Shown: positions 43,762 to 53,613 of the stretch, in pieces
Layout of the letters: every line of letters begins with the position of its first letter
How positions within the stretch are numbered: the first letter of the stretch is position 1
Origin: Deltaproteobacteria bacterium
GTDB taxonomy: Bacteria > Desulfobacterota > Binatia > DP-6
NCBI GenBank assembly: GCA_005888095.1
Contig: VBKF01000110.1
Span: 26,088 to 90,087, forward strand
Direction of reading: 5' to 3'
Length of the DNA: 64,000 bases
Program-made: the position numbers and the translations under genes
The notes under the pieces: model-generated
Databases searched by the model: none
The model's input: only the letters and a program-made list of their open reading frames with translations
Told to the model about the DNA's origin: nothing

Positions 43762-44786
43762 GGCGCTTCCTCGAGCCAGCGCGGTGAGCCATCGGTCACG
43801 ACGAGCGCGCGCGTCGCACGAAACCCGCCCACGACCGGCGCGAGCACGAGCACGGTCCCCGGCCGGAGCGGCTCGGCGTCCTCGCTCTCGAGGTCGATGA
43901 ACGGCGGCTCGATGCCGACGCCGAGCCCGTGCGCGAGGAGACCTTCCTGTCGCGCGCCAGCCGCGATCGCCGCGGCGCGGAGGTCGGCCGCCGTCGCCCC
44001 CGGGCGGCAGCGCTTGGCAAGGTCGCAGAGGGCCACGAACCACGCGCGCCGGGCGGCCGCGAGGTCACCGCCTCCCACCGCGACGGTGACGCCCGCCAGG
44101 CCGGCGTGGCAGTGGAGGTAGAGGCCGAGCTCGAGCGCGATGACGTCGCCGGCCGCGAGCGCCGTCGTCGCCGGCAGCCGGACGAACCCCGGCCCCGTTC
44201 GCCACACGAGCCCCTCGCCGAGGGGGAAGCCGGCGCCGAACCCCGACATGCTGGCCGCGAAGCCGGCGACCAGCGCGGCCACCGGCGCCCCGGGCGCCGC
44301 GGCCCGGCACGCGACACGGAGAGCGGAGCGCGCCGCGCGGAGCGCGGTTTGAACCTCCTCCACCTCCCCCGCCGTGCGCGGCGCGGCCGCCTCGGCGAGG
44401 AGCGGCATGGCGTCGACCAGCGGGCGGCCGATCGCCTGGCGGAGCGCGGGCGAGAAGACGTCGGACGCGACCGTCCCTCGCACCGGCTCCACCAGCTCGG
44501 CCAGGCGGCGAAGCGCCCGCTCGCGGTCCCACGCGAGCGGCTCGACCGCCGCGCTCGGCATCCACGACGGGGCGCCGTCCGGGTCGGCCGTGAACACGAC
44601 GGCCGACGGGGCGCCGGCCACGATCACCACCGAGGGCAGCGTGCCGCCGTTGCCCGCGACCCGCACGCGACGCGCCCCCGCGGCGAACGCGGCCAGATGC
44701 GGCGTCGCCAGCAGCAGCGCGCCCACGCCTCGGCGCGCCATCGCTGCCTGCACGCGCGCGTAGCGCTCGCGTGCCGGGTCGGTCAC
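43758..44786 (-). CDS. M24-fold protein lacking most metal ligands (pseudoenzyme?)
   Basis: 342 residues, GTG start at 44786. It aligns by eye along its length with the intact paralogue at 42616-43761. Ligand positions differ: the first Asp is Glu (VIALELGLYL), the second is Gly or Ala (HCHAGLAGVT), the His is kept (LAHGLGVGIEPP), and the two Glu are Ala (LVLAPVVG) and Thr (RATRALVVT). Four of the five metal ligands are therefore altered, so it probably binds no metal pair. Creatinase is a metal-free M24 relative but keeps an active-site Glu at one of these positions, so creatinase is not supported. A partner subunit for the intact M24 is plausible. Confidence 0.78.
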   Translation of the reverse strand: MTDPARERYARVQAAMARRGVGALLLATPHLAAFAAGARRVRVAGNGGTLPSVVIVAGAPSAVVFTADPDGAPSWMPSAAVEPLAWDRERALRRLAELVEPVRGTVASDVFSPALRQAIGRPLVDAMPLLAEAAAPRTAGEVEEVQTALRAARSALRVACRAAAPGAPVAALVAGFAASMSGFGAGFPLGEGLVWRTGPGFVRLPATTALAAGDVIALELGLYLHCHAGLAGVTVAVGGGDLAAARRAWFVALCDLAKRCRPGATAADLRAAAIAAGARQEGLLAHGLGVGIEPPFIDLESEDAEPLRPGTVLVLAPVVGGFRATRALVVTDGSPRWLEEAP

Positions 44787-45217
44787 GCGCGCCGCACCCG
44801 GAAGCGCGGCACCGTGACCTCGGGGCTCACCTCCTCGAACAGCACCTCGACGGGGAGCCCGACGCGAACCTCGCCGGGCGCCGCGTCGACGAGGTTCGAG
44901 ACGACGCGCACGCCCGGCGCGTCGTCGAGCGCGACCACCACGACCGTGAAGGGCACGTACCCTTCGAGCGCCGCGAGCGGCGCCCGATGGACGACGGCGT
45001 AGGTGAAGACTGTCCCGTGTCCCGAGACGCGGACCCAGTGGTGCGCGAAGCTCCGGCAGCGCCAGCAGACGGGCGCGGGCGGGTGCCGGAAGCTGCCGCA
45101 ATCCGCGCAGCGCTGGACGACGAGCTCCCGGCGGCGACACGCGTCCCAGAAGGGCCGTGTGTCCTCGGTGATCGCCGGCGCCGGCATGCTCGGGGGCAGG
45201 TACGGCGTCCGCGTCAT
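44783..45217 (-). CDS. DUF35 OB-fold / zinc-ribbon protein
   Basis: 144 residues. The N-terminal rubredoxin-like zinc ribbon is QRCADCGSFRHPPAPVCWRC (two CxxC), followed by an OB fold (GHGTVFTYAVVHRAP, PFTVVVVALDD). DUF35 proteins partner with thiolase-like enzymes, helping bind acyl-CoA. The thiolase gene lies directly upstream with an ATGA overlap, so the two should form one complex, as in the steroid-degradation Ltp and ChsH2-type pairs. Confidence 0.93.
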   Translation of the reverse strand: MTRTPYLPPSMPAPAITEDTRPFWDACRRRELVVQRCADCGSFRHPPAPVCWRCRSFAHHWVRVSGHGTVFTYAVVHRAPLAALEGYVPFTVVVVALDDAPGVRVVSNLVDAAPGEVRVGLPVEVLFEEVSPEVTVPRFRVRRA

Positions 45218-46398
45218 CGGCGGAGCAGGAGGGCGCTCGTCGGGATGCCGCTGCCGCTCGCGACGAGGCAGATCTCCGCGTCCGGCACCTGGCTCACGGC
45301 CGTGCCGCGCAGTTGCTTCACGCCCTCCACCACGTGGTTGAGCCCGTGGATGTAGGCCTCGGAGAGGCTCCCGCCCGCCGTGTTGGTGGGCAGCGCGCCG
45401 TCCGGCCAGGCGAGTGCGCCCGAGGCGGCGAACGGGCCGCCTTCGCCGCGCGCGCAGAAACCCAGGTCCTCGAGCTGGAGGAGCACCATGCCCGTGTAGT
45501 GGTCGTAGAGCTGCGCGCAGTCGACGTCGCCCGGGCCGATGCCGGCCGTCCGGTAGAGCGTCGCGGCCAGGCGCTGCGTGTTCCCGGTCGCGTAGTCGTC
45601 CTCGGGCATGTAGTGCATCGCCCACGCGCCGCAGCCGAAGCGCGGGCCGCTCCCCTCCGCCGCCGCCATGACGTAGACGGGCCGGTGGCGACAGCCTCGC
45701 GCCCGCTCGGCGGAGACGAGCACGAGCGCATCGGCCCCGTCGGTCTCGAGGCAGCAGTCGAGGAGGCCGAACGGCTCGACGATCGGGCGCGCCGCGGCGT
45801 GGTCGGCGAGCGTCATCGGCCGCCCGTGCATCACGGCGGCGGGATTGCGGTTGGCGTGCCGGCGGAAGGTCACCGCCACGTGGCCCAGGTGCTCGCGCGT
45901 CGTGCCGTAGAGGTGCATGTGGCGGCGGACGAGGAGCGCCATGCCGACCGTCGCGTTCACCAGGCCGAAGGGCAGCGCGAAGCCGAGCGCCGCGTCGAGC
46001 GGGCGTCCGCCCGCCACATCGCCCGCGAGTGCCCGCCCGAAGCGCTGGAACTGGCCCATGGCGATCGAGCGGTAGACGACGACGCAGCTCGCCATCCCGG
46101 TGGCGATCGCCATCGCAGCCTCGGCGACGGCCGCGCAGGCGCCGCCGCCGCCGACGATCCAGGTCATGCCGGCGTAGCGCAGCTCCGGCACGCCGAGGTC
46201 GGTCGCCACGAAGGCGGCCTCGTTGCGGTCGTTCGAGAACGAGGCGAAGCCGTCGACGTCGTCCACCGTGAGGCCCGCGTCGTCGACCGCCTTCACGATG
46301 GTCTCGAGCGCGAGCTGGTACTCGGTGCAGCGCGTGAGCCCGCCCCACTTGGTGTATTCCGACTGCGCGATACCCACGATGGCGGCCGCATCCTTCAT
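45214..46398 (-). CDS. Thiolase-family (SCP-x / lipid-transfer type) protein
   Basis: 394 residues. It has the thiolase fold as seen in SCP-x and aldolase-type homologues, with AAIVGIAQSEYTKWGG at the N-terminus, TWIVGGGGACAAVAEAAMAI near the first active-site region, and PTNTAGGSLSEAYIHGLNHV with the conserved His. The classical nucleophilic Cys position is occupied by C in GGACAA or shifted, so both true thiolysis and aldolase-like cleavage are possible. The DUF35 partner follows immediately. It should act on a beta-keto or beta-hydroxy acyl-CoA. Confidence 0.88.
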   Translation of the reverse strand: MKDAAAIVGIAQSEYTKWGGLTRCTEYQLALETIVKAVDDAGLTVDDVDGFASFSNDRNEAAFVATDLGVPELRYAGMTWIVGGGGACAAVAEAAMAIATGMASCVVVYRSIAMGQFQRFGRALAGDVAGGRPLDAALGFALPFGLVNATVGMALLVRRHMHLYGTTREHLGHVAVTFRRHANRNPAAVMHGRPMTLADHAAARPIVEPFGLLDCCLETDGADALVLVSAERARGCRHRPVYVMAAAEGSGPRFGCGAWAMHYMPEDDYATGNTQRLAATLYRTAGIGPGDVDCAQLYDHYTGMVLLQLEDLGFCARGEGGPFAASGALAWPDGALPTNTAGGSLSEAYIHGLNHVVEGVKQLRGTAVSQVPDAEICLVASGSGIPTSALLLRR

Positions 46399-48521
46399 GC
46401 GCCGGCCCAGAACTCCGGCCGCACGTCGGCCTCGGGCGGCGTGCCCCCGACGACGACCTCCGTCTCGAGCAGCCGGGCGCAGCCCGGACAGAAGTGCTCG
46501 CGGAGGACGACGGCGCCCGCCGCGCGCAGCGGCGCCGCCGCTCCGCTGACGGCGGTGTAGGCGGGGGTGCCGAGCGTCGTCTCGGCGACGGCCGCCCCCG
46601 CCTTCCAGGACCCGGGCGCGCGCGCGAGGCCTGCACCGCAGGCGGCGCAGCGAGCCACGAGCGCCCCACCGCTGCGCACCACCTCCACGACCGCGGAGAG
46701 CCGTCCGACCGGCGTCGCGGCACGCGGCGGATCGTCGATGCGCGTCTCGGGAGCGAGCGCCCGGGCGCGACGCCGAGACCGCACGGCCGCGCGCGCCGCC
46801 CGCGTCTTCTCCGCATCGACGGTCCATTGTCCGAGCACCACGCCGTAGACCGTGCGCGCCGTGTCCGCGCTCACGTAGCCTTCGCGCACGTCGGCCAGCA
46901 CGCGCTCGGGATCGCGCTCGAGCGGATCGCCGAGGCCGCTGCCACTCGCGTTGGCGAAGCGGAAGACGTCGCCCGGGCCGAGCGGGATGCCGCCGGCGTT
47001 GAGGCCGAGCGACCGGGTCACGCCGTCGCGCTCGAGGTCGAACGCGGTGCAGGCGCCCGGATAGCCGCCGAAGAGTCCCGCGAGCGGGATCGCCCGCCGC
47101 ATGCCGAGCGTCGTGCCCTCGAGCCGCGTCGCCTCGCCGTGCACCGTGAAGGCCGCCTCCACGCTCGCCCCGCCGCGGAAGCGGCCCGCGCCGCCCGCGT
47201 CGCGCCGGAGCCGCTTGTAGAGGTAGCGCACGGGGTACGTCTGCTCGACGGTCTCGACGTCGGGGTAGACGAGGCCCGGGCCGCCGTAGTGGCTGCCCGT
47301 CATGTCGATGCCGTCGCGGTCCCAGGCCCCGCCGGCGCCTACCGCGTTCCCGTCCATCACCAGGAAGGTCTCGGCGCCGTGCCAGGACGACAGCCCCATG
47401 CCGGTCGTGCCGCCGGGCGCCGTGATGCGCTCGGCGAGCCCGCTCGCCCGGAGCGCGCAGGCGAGCGCCTTCTTGAGGCACGTCTCGCCGAGCTCCATCG
47501 CCATCAGCCCGACGTGCATGTGGGCGGCGGCGATCGGCGCCGGCGGCCGCGCGTTGACGATCGAGCCCTCGGGCGCAACCACGCGCACGGGCCGCAGGAT
47601 GCCGTCGGTGAAGGGGACGTCGGCGGCGAGGATCTGGTGCACGCGGACGACCAGCTCCGAGCGGACGATCTCGGGCTTCGAGTTGAAGAAGTACGGGCAC
47701 TCGGGCGCCGACCCGCTGTAGTCGAACACGAGCTCCCGGCCGGCCACGCGGAGCGTGCAGCGGACGAGGAACGCCTCCTCGTCGAATTCCACCCAGCCCC
47801 GGTGGCGGTACTCGCCGCGGGGCAGCTCGGCGATGCGCGCCCGCAGCACGCGCTCCGAGCGCCGGCGGATCGCGCCGAGCGCCGCACGGAGGACGCTCGG
47901 ACCCACCTCGCCCTCGAGCTCGACCACCTTCTCGGCGGCGACGTGGGTGCCGGCGACGAGGCTCTTCAGGTCCATCTCCACCGTCGCCGGCTGGCGAACG
48001 TTGTTGAGCACGAGCCGCCAGACGTCGTCTACCGGCTCGCCGCCGCTGAGGATGCGGAGCGGCGGCACGCGCACGCCCTCTTGATAGCAGTCGCGGGCGC
48101 CCGGCGCGAAGCTGCCGGGCACCATGCCGCCCATGTCGACCATGTGCCCCGACGCGCTCGCCCAGCCGATGCGCGCCCGGCGCCGGAAGATCGGGCGCAT
48201 GACCACGACGTCCTGCAGATGGAGGCCGCCGCCATCGTGCGGGTCGTTGGCGAGGAACACGTCGCCCGGCGCGATGCTCCCGCCGAAGCGGGCGAGGACG
48301 GCGGCGACCGCCCCGGCGCAGACCCCGAAGTGGAACGGCACGGTGGACGCGGTGGCGACGATGCGGCCGGCAGCGTCGTAGAGGATGCAGGAGAAGTCAC
48401 GGGCCTCGCTGATGACGGGCGAGACGGCCGTCTTGACGATCGCCGCGGCCATCTCGCGCGTGAGGTGCTGGAGGCGGTTGCGGACCACCTCGAGGGTGAT
48501 CGGATCCAGTCCTTCAGCCAC
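46395..48521 (-). CDS. HyuB-type subunit fused to acetone-carboxylase gamma-like zinc domain
   Basis: 708 residues. Residues 1 to about 560 are a hydantoinase B/oxoprolinase subunit (LANDPHDGGGLHLQDVVVM, NNVRQPATVEMDL, GGTTGMGLSSWHG, GSHYGGPGLVYPD). The last 110 residues add a zinc-type module with C625-x2-C628 (CAACGAGLA) and C678-x2-C681 (HFCPGCARLLETEV), reminiscent of the gamma subunit of acetone carboxylase and similar parts of acetophenone carboxylase. HyuA/HyuB enzymes use ATP either to open cyclic amides or to carboxylate ketones. The zinc tail points towards the carboxylase type. It overlaps hyuA by 8 bp. Confidence 0.85.
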   Translation of the reverse strand: MAEGLDPITLEVVRNRLQHLTREMAAAIVKTAVSPVISEARDFSCILYDAAGRIVATASTVPFHFGVCAGAVAAVLARFGGSIAPGDVFLANDPHDGGGLHLQDVVVMRPIFRRRARIGWASASGHMVDMGGMVPGSFAPGARDCYQEGVRVPPLRILSGGEPVDDVWRLVLNNVRQPATVEMDLKSLVAGTHVAAEKVVELEGEVGPSVLRAALGAIRRRSERVLRARIAELPRGEYRHRGWVEFDEEAFLVRCTLRVAGRELVFDYSGSAPECPYFFNSKPEIVRSELVVRVHQILAADVPFTDGILRPVRVVAPEGSIVNARPPAPIAAAHMHVGLMAMELGETCLKKALACALRASGLAERITAPGGTTGMGLSSWHGAETFLVMDGNAVGAGGAWDRDGIDMTGSHYGGPGLVYPDVETVEQTYPVRYLYKRLRRDAGGAGRFRGGASVEAAFTVHGEATRLEGTTLGMRRAIPLAGLFGGYPGACTAFDLERDGVTRSLGLNAGGIPLGPGDVFRFANASGSGLGDPLERDPERVLADVREGYVSADTARTVYGVVLGQWTVDAEKTRAARAAVRSRRRARALAPETRIDDPPRAATPVGRLSAVVEVVRSGGALVARCAACGAGLARAPGSWKAGAAVAETTLGTPAYTAVSGAAAPLRAAGAVVLREHFCPGCARLLETEVVVGGTPPEADVRPEFWAGA

Positions 48522-50562
48522 GGCTCACCTCGATGACGAGGCTCCCCCAGGCGTCGACGTGCGCCCCGTCGCCTGCCAGCACGAGGATGGTCGTGTCCCG
48601 CCGCTCCACCAGCGCCGGGCCGGTGAACGCCATGCCCGGAGCCAGACGCTCGCCGTCGTAGAGCGCGACCGGACGGCCGTCCTCGCCGCCCGGGAGCCAC
48701 ACGGTTCTCACGCCCCGCTGCGCTGGCGACGCATCCGTCGGGCCGAGCGGCGCCGGCGCGAGCGCCGGGCGTGGGAGGCGGGCGGTGGCGATCACACGGC
48801 AGTTGACCAGGTCGATCGGCGCCGCCGCCGCCAGCGCACCCGTGCCGTAGAGCTCGGCGTAGCGCGCGCGAAAGGCGTCGCCGAGCCGGCCGGCGTCGAC
48901 GAAGGGCACCGTCACCTCCCACGTCTGCCTCCGGAAGCGGAGGTCGACCTGGCGGCTGAAGCTCACGCGCTCGGCCGCGAGGCCCTCGGCGGCGAGCGCG
49001 GCACCGAGCTCGGCCTCGAGCGTGGCGAAGCAGGCGGCGAGCTCGGCGCCGTCGGCCGGCAGCGGCCGGAAGACCGTGCACGCCGCCTCCCGGCGCACGT
49101 CGGCCGTCGCCGCGCCGACGGCCGAGAAGACGGCCGCGAGCGCCGGCACGATCACCCGGCCGAGCGCCAGCGCCCGCGCCAGCGGCGCGCCGAAGAGCGG
49201 GCCGCAGCCCCCGTAGCAGAGGAAGGCGAAGCGCCGCGGGTCGAGCCCGCGCTCGACGAGGAGCCCGTGGACCGCGAGCCGCATCTCCTCGAGCGCGAGC
49301 CGGTACATGCCGCGCGCCGTGGCGGCCGCCTCGAGGCCGACGGCGCGCCCCAGCCGGGCGACGGCGGCCACCGCGCCCTCGCCGTCGAGCACCATCCGGC
49401 CGCCGAGGAAGTTCTGCGGGTCGATCAACCCGAGCGCCACGAGCGCGTCGGTGAGCGCCGGCTCGCTCCCACCCCGTCCGTAGCATGCCGGCCCCGGATC
49501 GGCGCCGACGCTGCGGGGCCCGACCCGGAGGAGACCGCGTGCGTCACGCCACCCGACGCTCCCGCCCCCGGCCCCGATCGAGCCGACCGCCACCGTCGAG
49601 AGCGCGGTCGCCAGGCTCGCGACCTCGGCGCGGAGCCGCCGCTCGGCTGCTCCCGCATGAATGACCGCGACGTCGAAGCTCGTGCCGCCCATGTCGCCCG
49701 TCACCACCTCCGAGACGCCGAGGGCGGCGGCGAGGGCCTCGGCGGCGGCGACGCCCGCGACCGGCCCCGACTGCGCGAGCAGGATCGGCCGGGCACGCGC
49801 CGCGGCCGGCGACAGCGTGCCGCCGCTCGACTGCATGACGGCGGCCGGGACGCGGAGTCCCGCCGCCGCGAGCCGCGCCTCGAGCTCGTCGAGGAACGCC
49901 GCACACGACCGCGTCGTGTACGCGCTCAGCACGGTGGCGGTCATGCGCTCGTACTCGCGTATCACGGGCACGAGATCGGCCGAGCACGAGACCGGGAGTT
50001 CCGGGTAGCGCTCCCGGACGATCGCCGCCACCCGGCGCTCGTGCGCGGGATTGCGGAACGACCAGAGGAGACAGATCGCGAGGCTCTCGACCCCGTCTTC
50101 CCCGACCAGCCGCTCGAGCGCGGAGACGACCCCGGATTCATCGAGCGGGACCAGGACCGCGCCCTCGCGATCGACCCGCTCGCGCACCTCGGCGATGCGC
50201 CGGCGCGGGACGAGCGTCGGCAGCGGACGGCTCATGCCGCCGACACCGAGCCGGTGGCCGCGTGCCATCGGCCAGAGGTCGCCGAAGCCCTCGGTCACGA
50301 GGAGACCGGTCGGAGCGCCGGCGAGCTCGGCGAGGCAGTTCGTCACTACCGTGGTGCCGAGGCCGAGGTGCACCGCGTCGCCGAGCGCGCGGGCGAGCGG
50401 GACGCCGATCGCCGCGGCCGCGTCCTCGAGCGCGGCGAGCAGGCCGCACAGCGGCGCGCGAGGCGTGGTCGGCGCCTTGCCCCGCCAGCCGTGGACGCCG
50501 TCGGTCACGAAGCAGTCGGTGAAGGTGCCGCCGACGTCGATGCCGACCGAGTAGGCGGCCAT
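48514..50562 (-). CDS. HyuA-type ATP-dependent hydantoinase/carboxylase subunit
   Basis: 682 residues. The N-terminal ATPase phosphate loop is [18 protein letters not shown]. Other family marks are [63 protein letters not shown] and the [17 protein letters not shown] segment. HyuA works together with HyuB, encoded next. This is the first gene of a minus-strand operon of eight. It has a divergent histidine kinase gene upstream, with a 95-bp gap. Confidence 0.93.
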   Translation of the reverse strand: MAAYSVGIDVGGTFTDCFVTDGVHGWRGKAPTTPRAPLCGLLAALEDAAAAIGVPLARALGDAVHLGLGTTVVTNCLAELAGAPTGLLVTEGFGDLWPMARGHRLGVGGMSRPLPTLVPRRRIAEVRERVDREGAVLVPLDESGVVSALERLVGEDGVESLAICLLWSFRNPAHERRVAAIVRERYPELPVSCSADLVPVIREYERMTATVLSAYTTRSCAAFLDELEARLAAAGLRVPAAVMQSSGGTLSPAAARARPILLAQSGPVAGVAAAEALAAALGVSEVVTGDMGGTSFDVAVIHAGAAERRLRAEVASLATALSTVAVGSIGAGGGSVGWRDARGLLRVGPRSVGADPGPACYGRGGSEPALTDALVALGLIDPQNFLGGRMVLDGEGAVAAVARLGRAVGLEAAATARGMYRLALEEMRLAVHGLLVERGLDPRRFAFLCYGGCGPLFGAPLARALALGRVIVPALAAVFSAVGAATADVRREAACTVFRPLPADGAELAACFATLEAELGAALAAEGLAAERVSFSRQVDLRFRRQTWEVTVPFVDAGRLGDAFRARYAELYGTGALAAAAPIDLVNCRVIATARLPRPALAPAPLGPTDASPAQRGVRTVWLPGGEDGRPVALYDGERLAPGMAFTGPALVERRDTTILVLAGDGAHVDAWGSLVIEVSRG

Positions 50563-50657
50563 CCGGCGCGCGACAATACACAGCGCCCGTCGCGGCTGGC
50601 AAGGCGGCGAGGCGGCTAAAGTTCTCGGGCCGACCGGTCGATGTAGTGGGCGGGGAG

Positions 50658-52514
50658 ATGAGCCGCAGCGAACCAGCCGCAGCAGGCGCCGGGCCGGAGT
50701 CCGCCGCGGACGTGAAGGCCGCTTACCGGGCCGACACGGCGCGGATCCTGCGCCAGCGCCTGAACCTGACCGTCGCGCTCTTCGTCGCGCTGGTCGGCGT
50801 CTCGGTGGTCCTCGAGGGAGCCTACCATCCCGACCGCCAGCGGACCGCGACCCTCGTCTACCTGGCCGAGGTCATCGCCTGTCTCGCCGGCATCGTCGCC
50901 TGCCGCCGGCCGCGGTTGAGGGACCGGACCGCCGCCGTCGCGGCCACCCTGGCGGCCACCCTGGCCGTGCTCCTCAGCTGGTACAACGGCCACGTGGGCG
51001 GGCCGGTCGAGCGCTTCGCGACCGCGGAAGTCTGCCTCCTGAGCGGCCTCGTCGTCCTCCTTCCCTGGGGCTGGCGCCCGCAGCTCTTCGTCTCGGCCGT
51101 CTCCCTCCTGAGCCTGGCGCTGGCCGTGCCGGCACGCCCCTCCGACGAGCCCTTCGCGTACGCCATGCTCGCGCTCCTGACCGGCGGCACGACGTCCGTA
51201 TGCGGCGCCATCTTCCTCGCCCGCTATCGCTATGCCGCCTTCGTCCGCACCGAGCTCCTGGTCCATGCCTCGGAGGTCAAGCAGGAGGAGGCGGAGATCG
51301 CGGAGGCGCTGGTCCAGGTCGGGGAAACGCTCAACGCCCAGCTCGACCAGACCGACATGCTCGAACGCGTGAGCCGGCTGGCGGTGGAGCGGCTCGCCTG
51401 CGACTGGAGCAGCACCTTCGTCTGGGACGGGCGCCGCGAGGCCTTCCGGCTGGCGGCGAGCGCCGGCACGCGGGCCGAGGTGTTGACCGAGCTTGCGCAG
51501 CTCGAGTTCCCGCCCGGCAGCCTCCCGGTCCTCGACGCGCTGCGCCCGGGCGAGGTGCTGGAGATCGCCGACTTCGAGAAGCAGTCGCTCGTGCCGGTCG
51601 AGCTGCCGCGGCGCATGGAAGCGTCGTCGGCGCTCTACGTGCCGATTGCCCGGCGCGACACCATCGTCGCCGTGCTCATCCACGGCTACCGCACGCGCAC
51701 GGGGCCGTTCTCCTCCAAGCAGCGGCGCCTCGCCCTCGGCATCGCGCACACGACGGCGGTGGCGCTCGAGAACGCCCGCCTGATCGCCGATCTCCAGTCC
51801 GCAAGCCGGCTCAAGTCCGAGTTCGTGGCCATGATGTCCCACGAGCTGCGCACGCCGCTGAACGTCATCACGGGCTACACGGACCTCCTCGCCGAAGGGG
51901 CCTTCGGCCCGCTCGCCGGCAGCCAGCTCGACACGCTCGGGCGCATCCGGCGGAGCGCCCTCGAGCTGCTCGACCTCATCAACGCCACGCTCGACCTCGG
52001 ACGGCTCGAGAGCGGGCGGGAGAGCGTCGCGCTCGGTCTCGTCAACGTCGACGGCCTCTTCGACGAGCTCGGCCGCGAGCTCGAGGCCATGGTGCCCGAC
52101 GGCGTCGTCCTCCGCTGGCGCAACGATCTCGGCGTCCGGCCCGTCCCGAGCGACGGCGTCAAGCTGAAGACGATCTTGAAGAACCTGGTCGGCAACGCCC
52201 TCAAGTTCACGCCCGCGGGGAGCGTCGACGTGACGGCCACGTGGACGAGCGGCCGGCTCACGCTCGAGGTGCGCGACACCGGCATCGGCATCGCCGCGGC
52301 CGACGTGCCGGTCATCTTCGAGATGTTCCGCCAGGCCGACGGCTCCTCCACCCGGCGGTTCGGCGGCGTCGGGCTCGGCCTCCACATCGTCAAGCGGCTC
52401 GTCGAGCTGCTCGGCGGCACGGTCACCGTCGACAGCGAGCCTGGACGCGGCTCCACGTTCCGCGTGTGCGTCCCTGCACCCGGCGCCGAGCGCCAGCGCG
52501 CCGCCAGCGCATAG
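50658..52514 (+). CDS. Membrane sensor histidine kinase with GAF domain
   Basis: 618 residues from ATG 50658 (GTG 50646 is an alternative). About six transmembrane helices (for example [35 protein letters not shown]) form an N-terminal sensor. A coiled linker, a GAF domain (about 235-385) and HisKA with the phospho-His in [17 protein letters not shown] follow, then a HATPase ([33 protein letters not shown]). No response regulator is adjacent. Because it is divergent from hyuA, it may respond to the substrate of that operon, but that is only positional. Confidence 0.9.
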   Translation: MSRSEPAAAGAGPESAADVKAAYRADTARILRQRLNLTVALFVALVGVSVVLEGAYHPDRQRTATLVYLAEVIACLAGIVACRRPRLRDRTAAVAATLAATLAVLLSWYNGHVGGPVERFATAEVCLLSGLVVLLPWGWRPQLFVSAVSLLSLALAVPARPSDEPFAYAMLALLTGGTTSVCGAIFLARYRYAAFVRTELLVHASEVKQEEAEIAEALVQVGETLNAQLDQTDMLERVSRLAVERLACDWSSTFVWDGRREAFRLAASAGTRAEVLTELAQLEFPPGSLPVLDALRPGEVLEIADFEKQSLVPVELPRRMEASSALYVPIARRDTIVAVLIHGYRTRTGPFSSKQRRLALGIAHTTAVALENARLIADLQSASRLKSEFVAMMSHELRTPLNVITGYTDLLAEGAFGPLAGSQLDTLGRIRRSALELLDLINATLDLGRLESGRESVALGLVNVDGLFDELGRELEAMVPDGVVLRWRNDLGVRPVPSDGVKLKTILKNLVGNALKFTPAGSVDVTATWTSGRLTLEVRDTGIGIAAADVPVIFEMFRQADGSSTRRFGGVGLGLHIVKRLVELLGGTVTVDSEPGRGSTFRVCVPAPGAERQRAASA

Positions 52515-52605
52515 CATCCTACATAGCAGGTCGCACAGCCCTTGCCGCCTTTCGGGCAAGCGCTACCGTCGGCGGCCCCCACTCGTGTAAGGATGCCGCC
52601 CGGTC

Positions 52606-53613
52606 ATGCGGACTGGACTCGCCACTGGTCTCTGCCGCGCGCGGCGCAGGGCTCTCGGGCTGCTGATGGCCGCCGGGCTGGTGCTCGCGGCCGGGCGCGC
52701 GTCCGCGATGCACCGCTGCGGCGACGACGTCGGCGGCAAGGCCGTGGCGTGCCGCTGCGGCGACCTGCTCGTGTCCTCGCGCACGCTCGGCGCGGCCGAC
52801 GCGGTGACGAAGAAGCCGTGCGCCGGCAACGGCCTCGTCGTGGCGGCCTCCGGTCCGGTCAGGCTCGACCTCGGCGGACGCACGATTGCGGGCAACGGCC
52901 AGGGCGTCGGCGTGCTCGTCGTGCGCGGCACGCTCTCACTCGTCGGCCCCGGGAGCATCGAGCGGTTCGAGACGGGTGTCCGCGCGCAGGGTGAGGTGCC
53001 GCTCGCGAGCGTCGTCGCGGTCCGGCTCGCCGGCCATCGGCTCGACGGGCTGGTCGCGCAGGGCGACGGCTATTCGATCGAGGGATCGGTTGCCGAGGGC
53101 AACGGGCGCGACGGCTTCGCGCTCGGCGGCACCGGCTACGCGCTCGACGGCACCCGCGCGTCTGGCAACGGGCGCTACGGGTTCAAGCTCGTCGGCATGG
53201 GCGCGCACGTGGGCGGCGGGATCGGCAACGAGGCGCGCGCCAACGGCATGGACGGGTTCTGGCTGCTCGGCGGCATGCATCAGGTGGTGGGGGCGACGAC
53301 CGCGGGCAACGGGGGCGACGGGCTCGTCGGTACCGTCGTGCACACGCTCTTTGCCGGCGTGCACGCCGACGCGAACGGTCGGAGCGGTCTGGTCGCGAGT
53401 GGGAGCGGGCTGGTCGTCCGCGACAGCACGGCGACGGCCAACCGCACCTTCGGCATCTGGGTCATGGGTCGAGGCGTCGAGGACGGCGGCGGCAACCGCG
53501 GCGCCGACAACGCGGGCCTCATGGGCCCCTCGGGGCACCTGTCCGAGATGATGAGCACGATGATGGCGCCCCTCGTCCAGTGCCGCATCGGCATGATGGG
53601 AGAATGCCGGTGA
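52606..53613 (+). CDS. Secreted right-handed beta-helix protein
   Basis: 335 residues. A long signal peptide (LGLLMAAGLVLAAGRASA) is cut near residue 35. The mature part has a Cys-rich start (HRCGDDVGGKAVACRCGD), then repeated strands with Asn-Gly turns (TIAGNGQGVGVLVVRGTLS, GNGRDGFALGG, NGMDGFWLLGG) characteristic of parallel beta-helix (NosD/pectate-lyase-like) repeats. No catalytic residues of polysaccharide lyases are evident. The Met-rich C-terminus (MMSTMMAPLVQCRIGMMGEC) is odd and could bind copper. The stop overlaps the start of the next gene. Confidence 0.75.
   Translation: MRTGLATGLCRARRRALGLLMAAGLVLAAGRASAMHRCGDDVGGKAVACRCGDLLVSSRTLGAADAVTKKPCAGNGLVVAASGPVRLDLGGRTIAGNGQGVGVLVVRGTLSLVGPGSIERFETGVRAQGEVPLASVVAVRLAGHRLDGLVAQGDGYSIEGSVAEGNGRDGFALGGTGYALDGTRASGNGRYGFKLVGMGAHVGGGIGNEARANGMDGFWLLGGMHQVVGATTAGNGGDGLVGTVVHTLFAGVHADANGRSGLVASGSGLVVRDSTATANRTFGIWVMGRGVEDGGGNRGADNAGLMGPSGHLSEMMSTMMAPLVQCRIGMMGECR

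Noticed and set aside
43758..50562. Assignment of the operon to creatinine breakdown (hydantoinase, creatinase-like M24, sarcosine-type oxidase).
   Set aside because: The metal-less M24 lacks the C-terminal active-site Glu expected of creatinase, and the thiolase/DUF35 genes and zinc-tailed HyuB do not fit that pathway.
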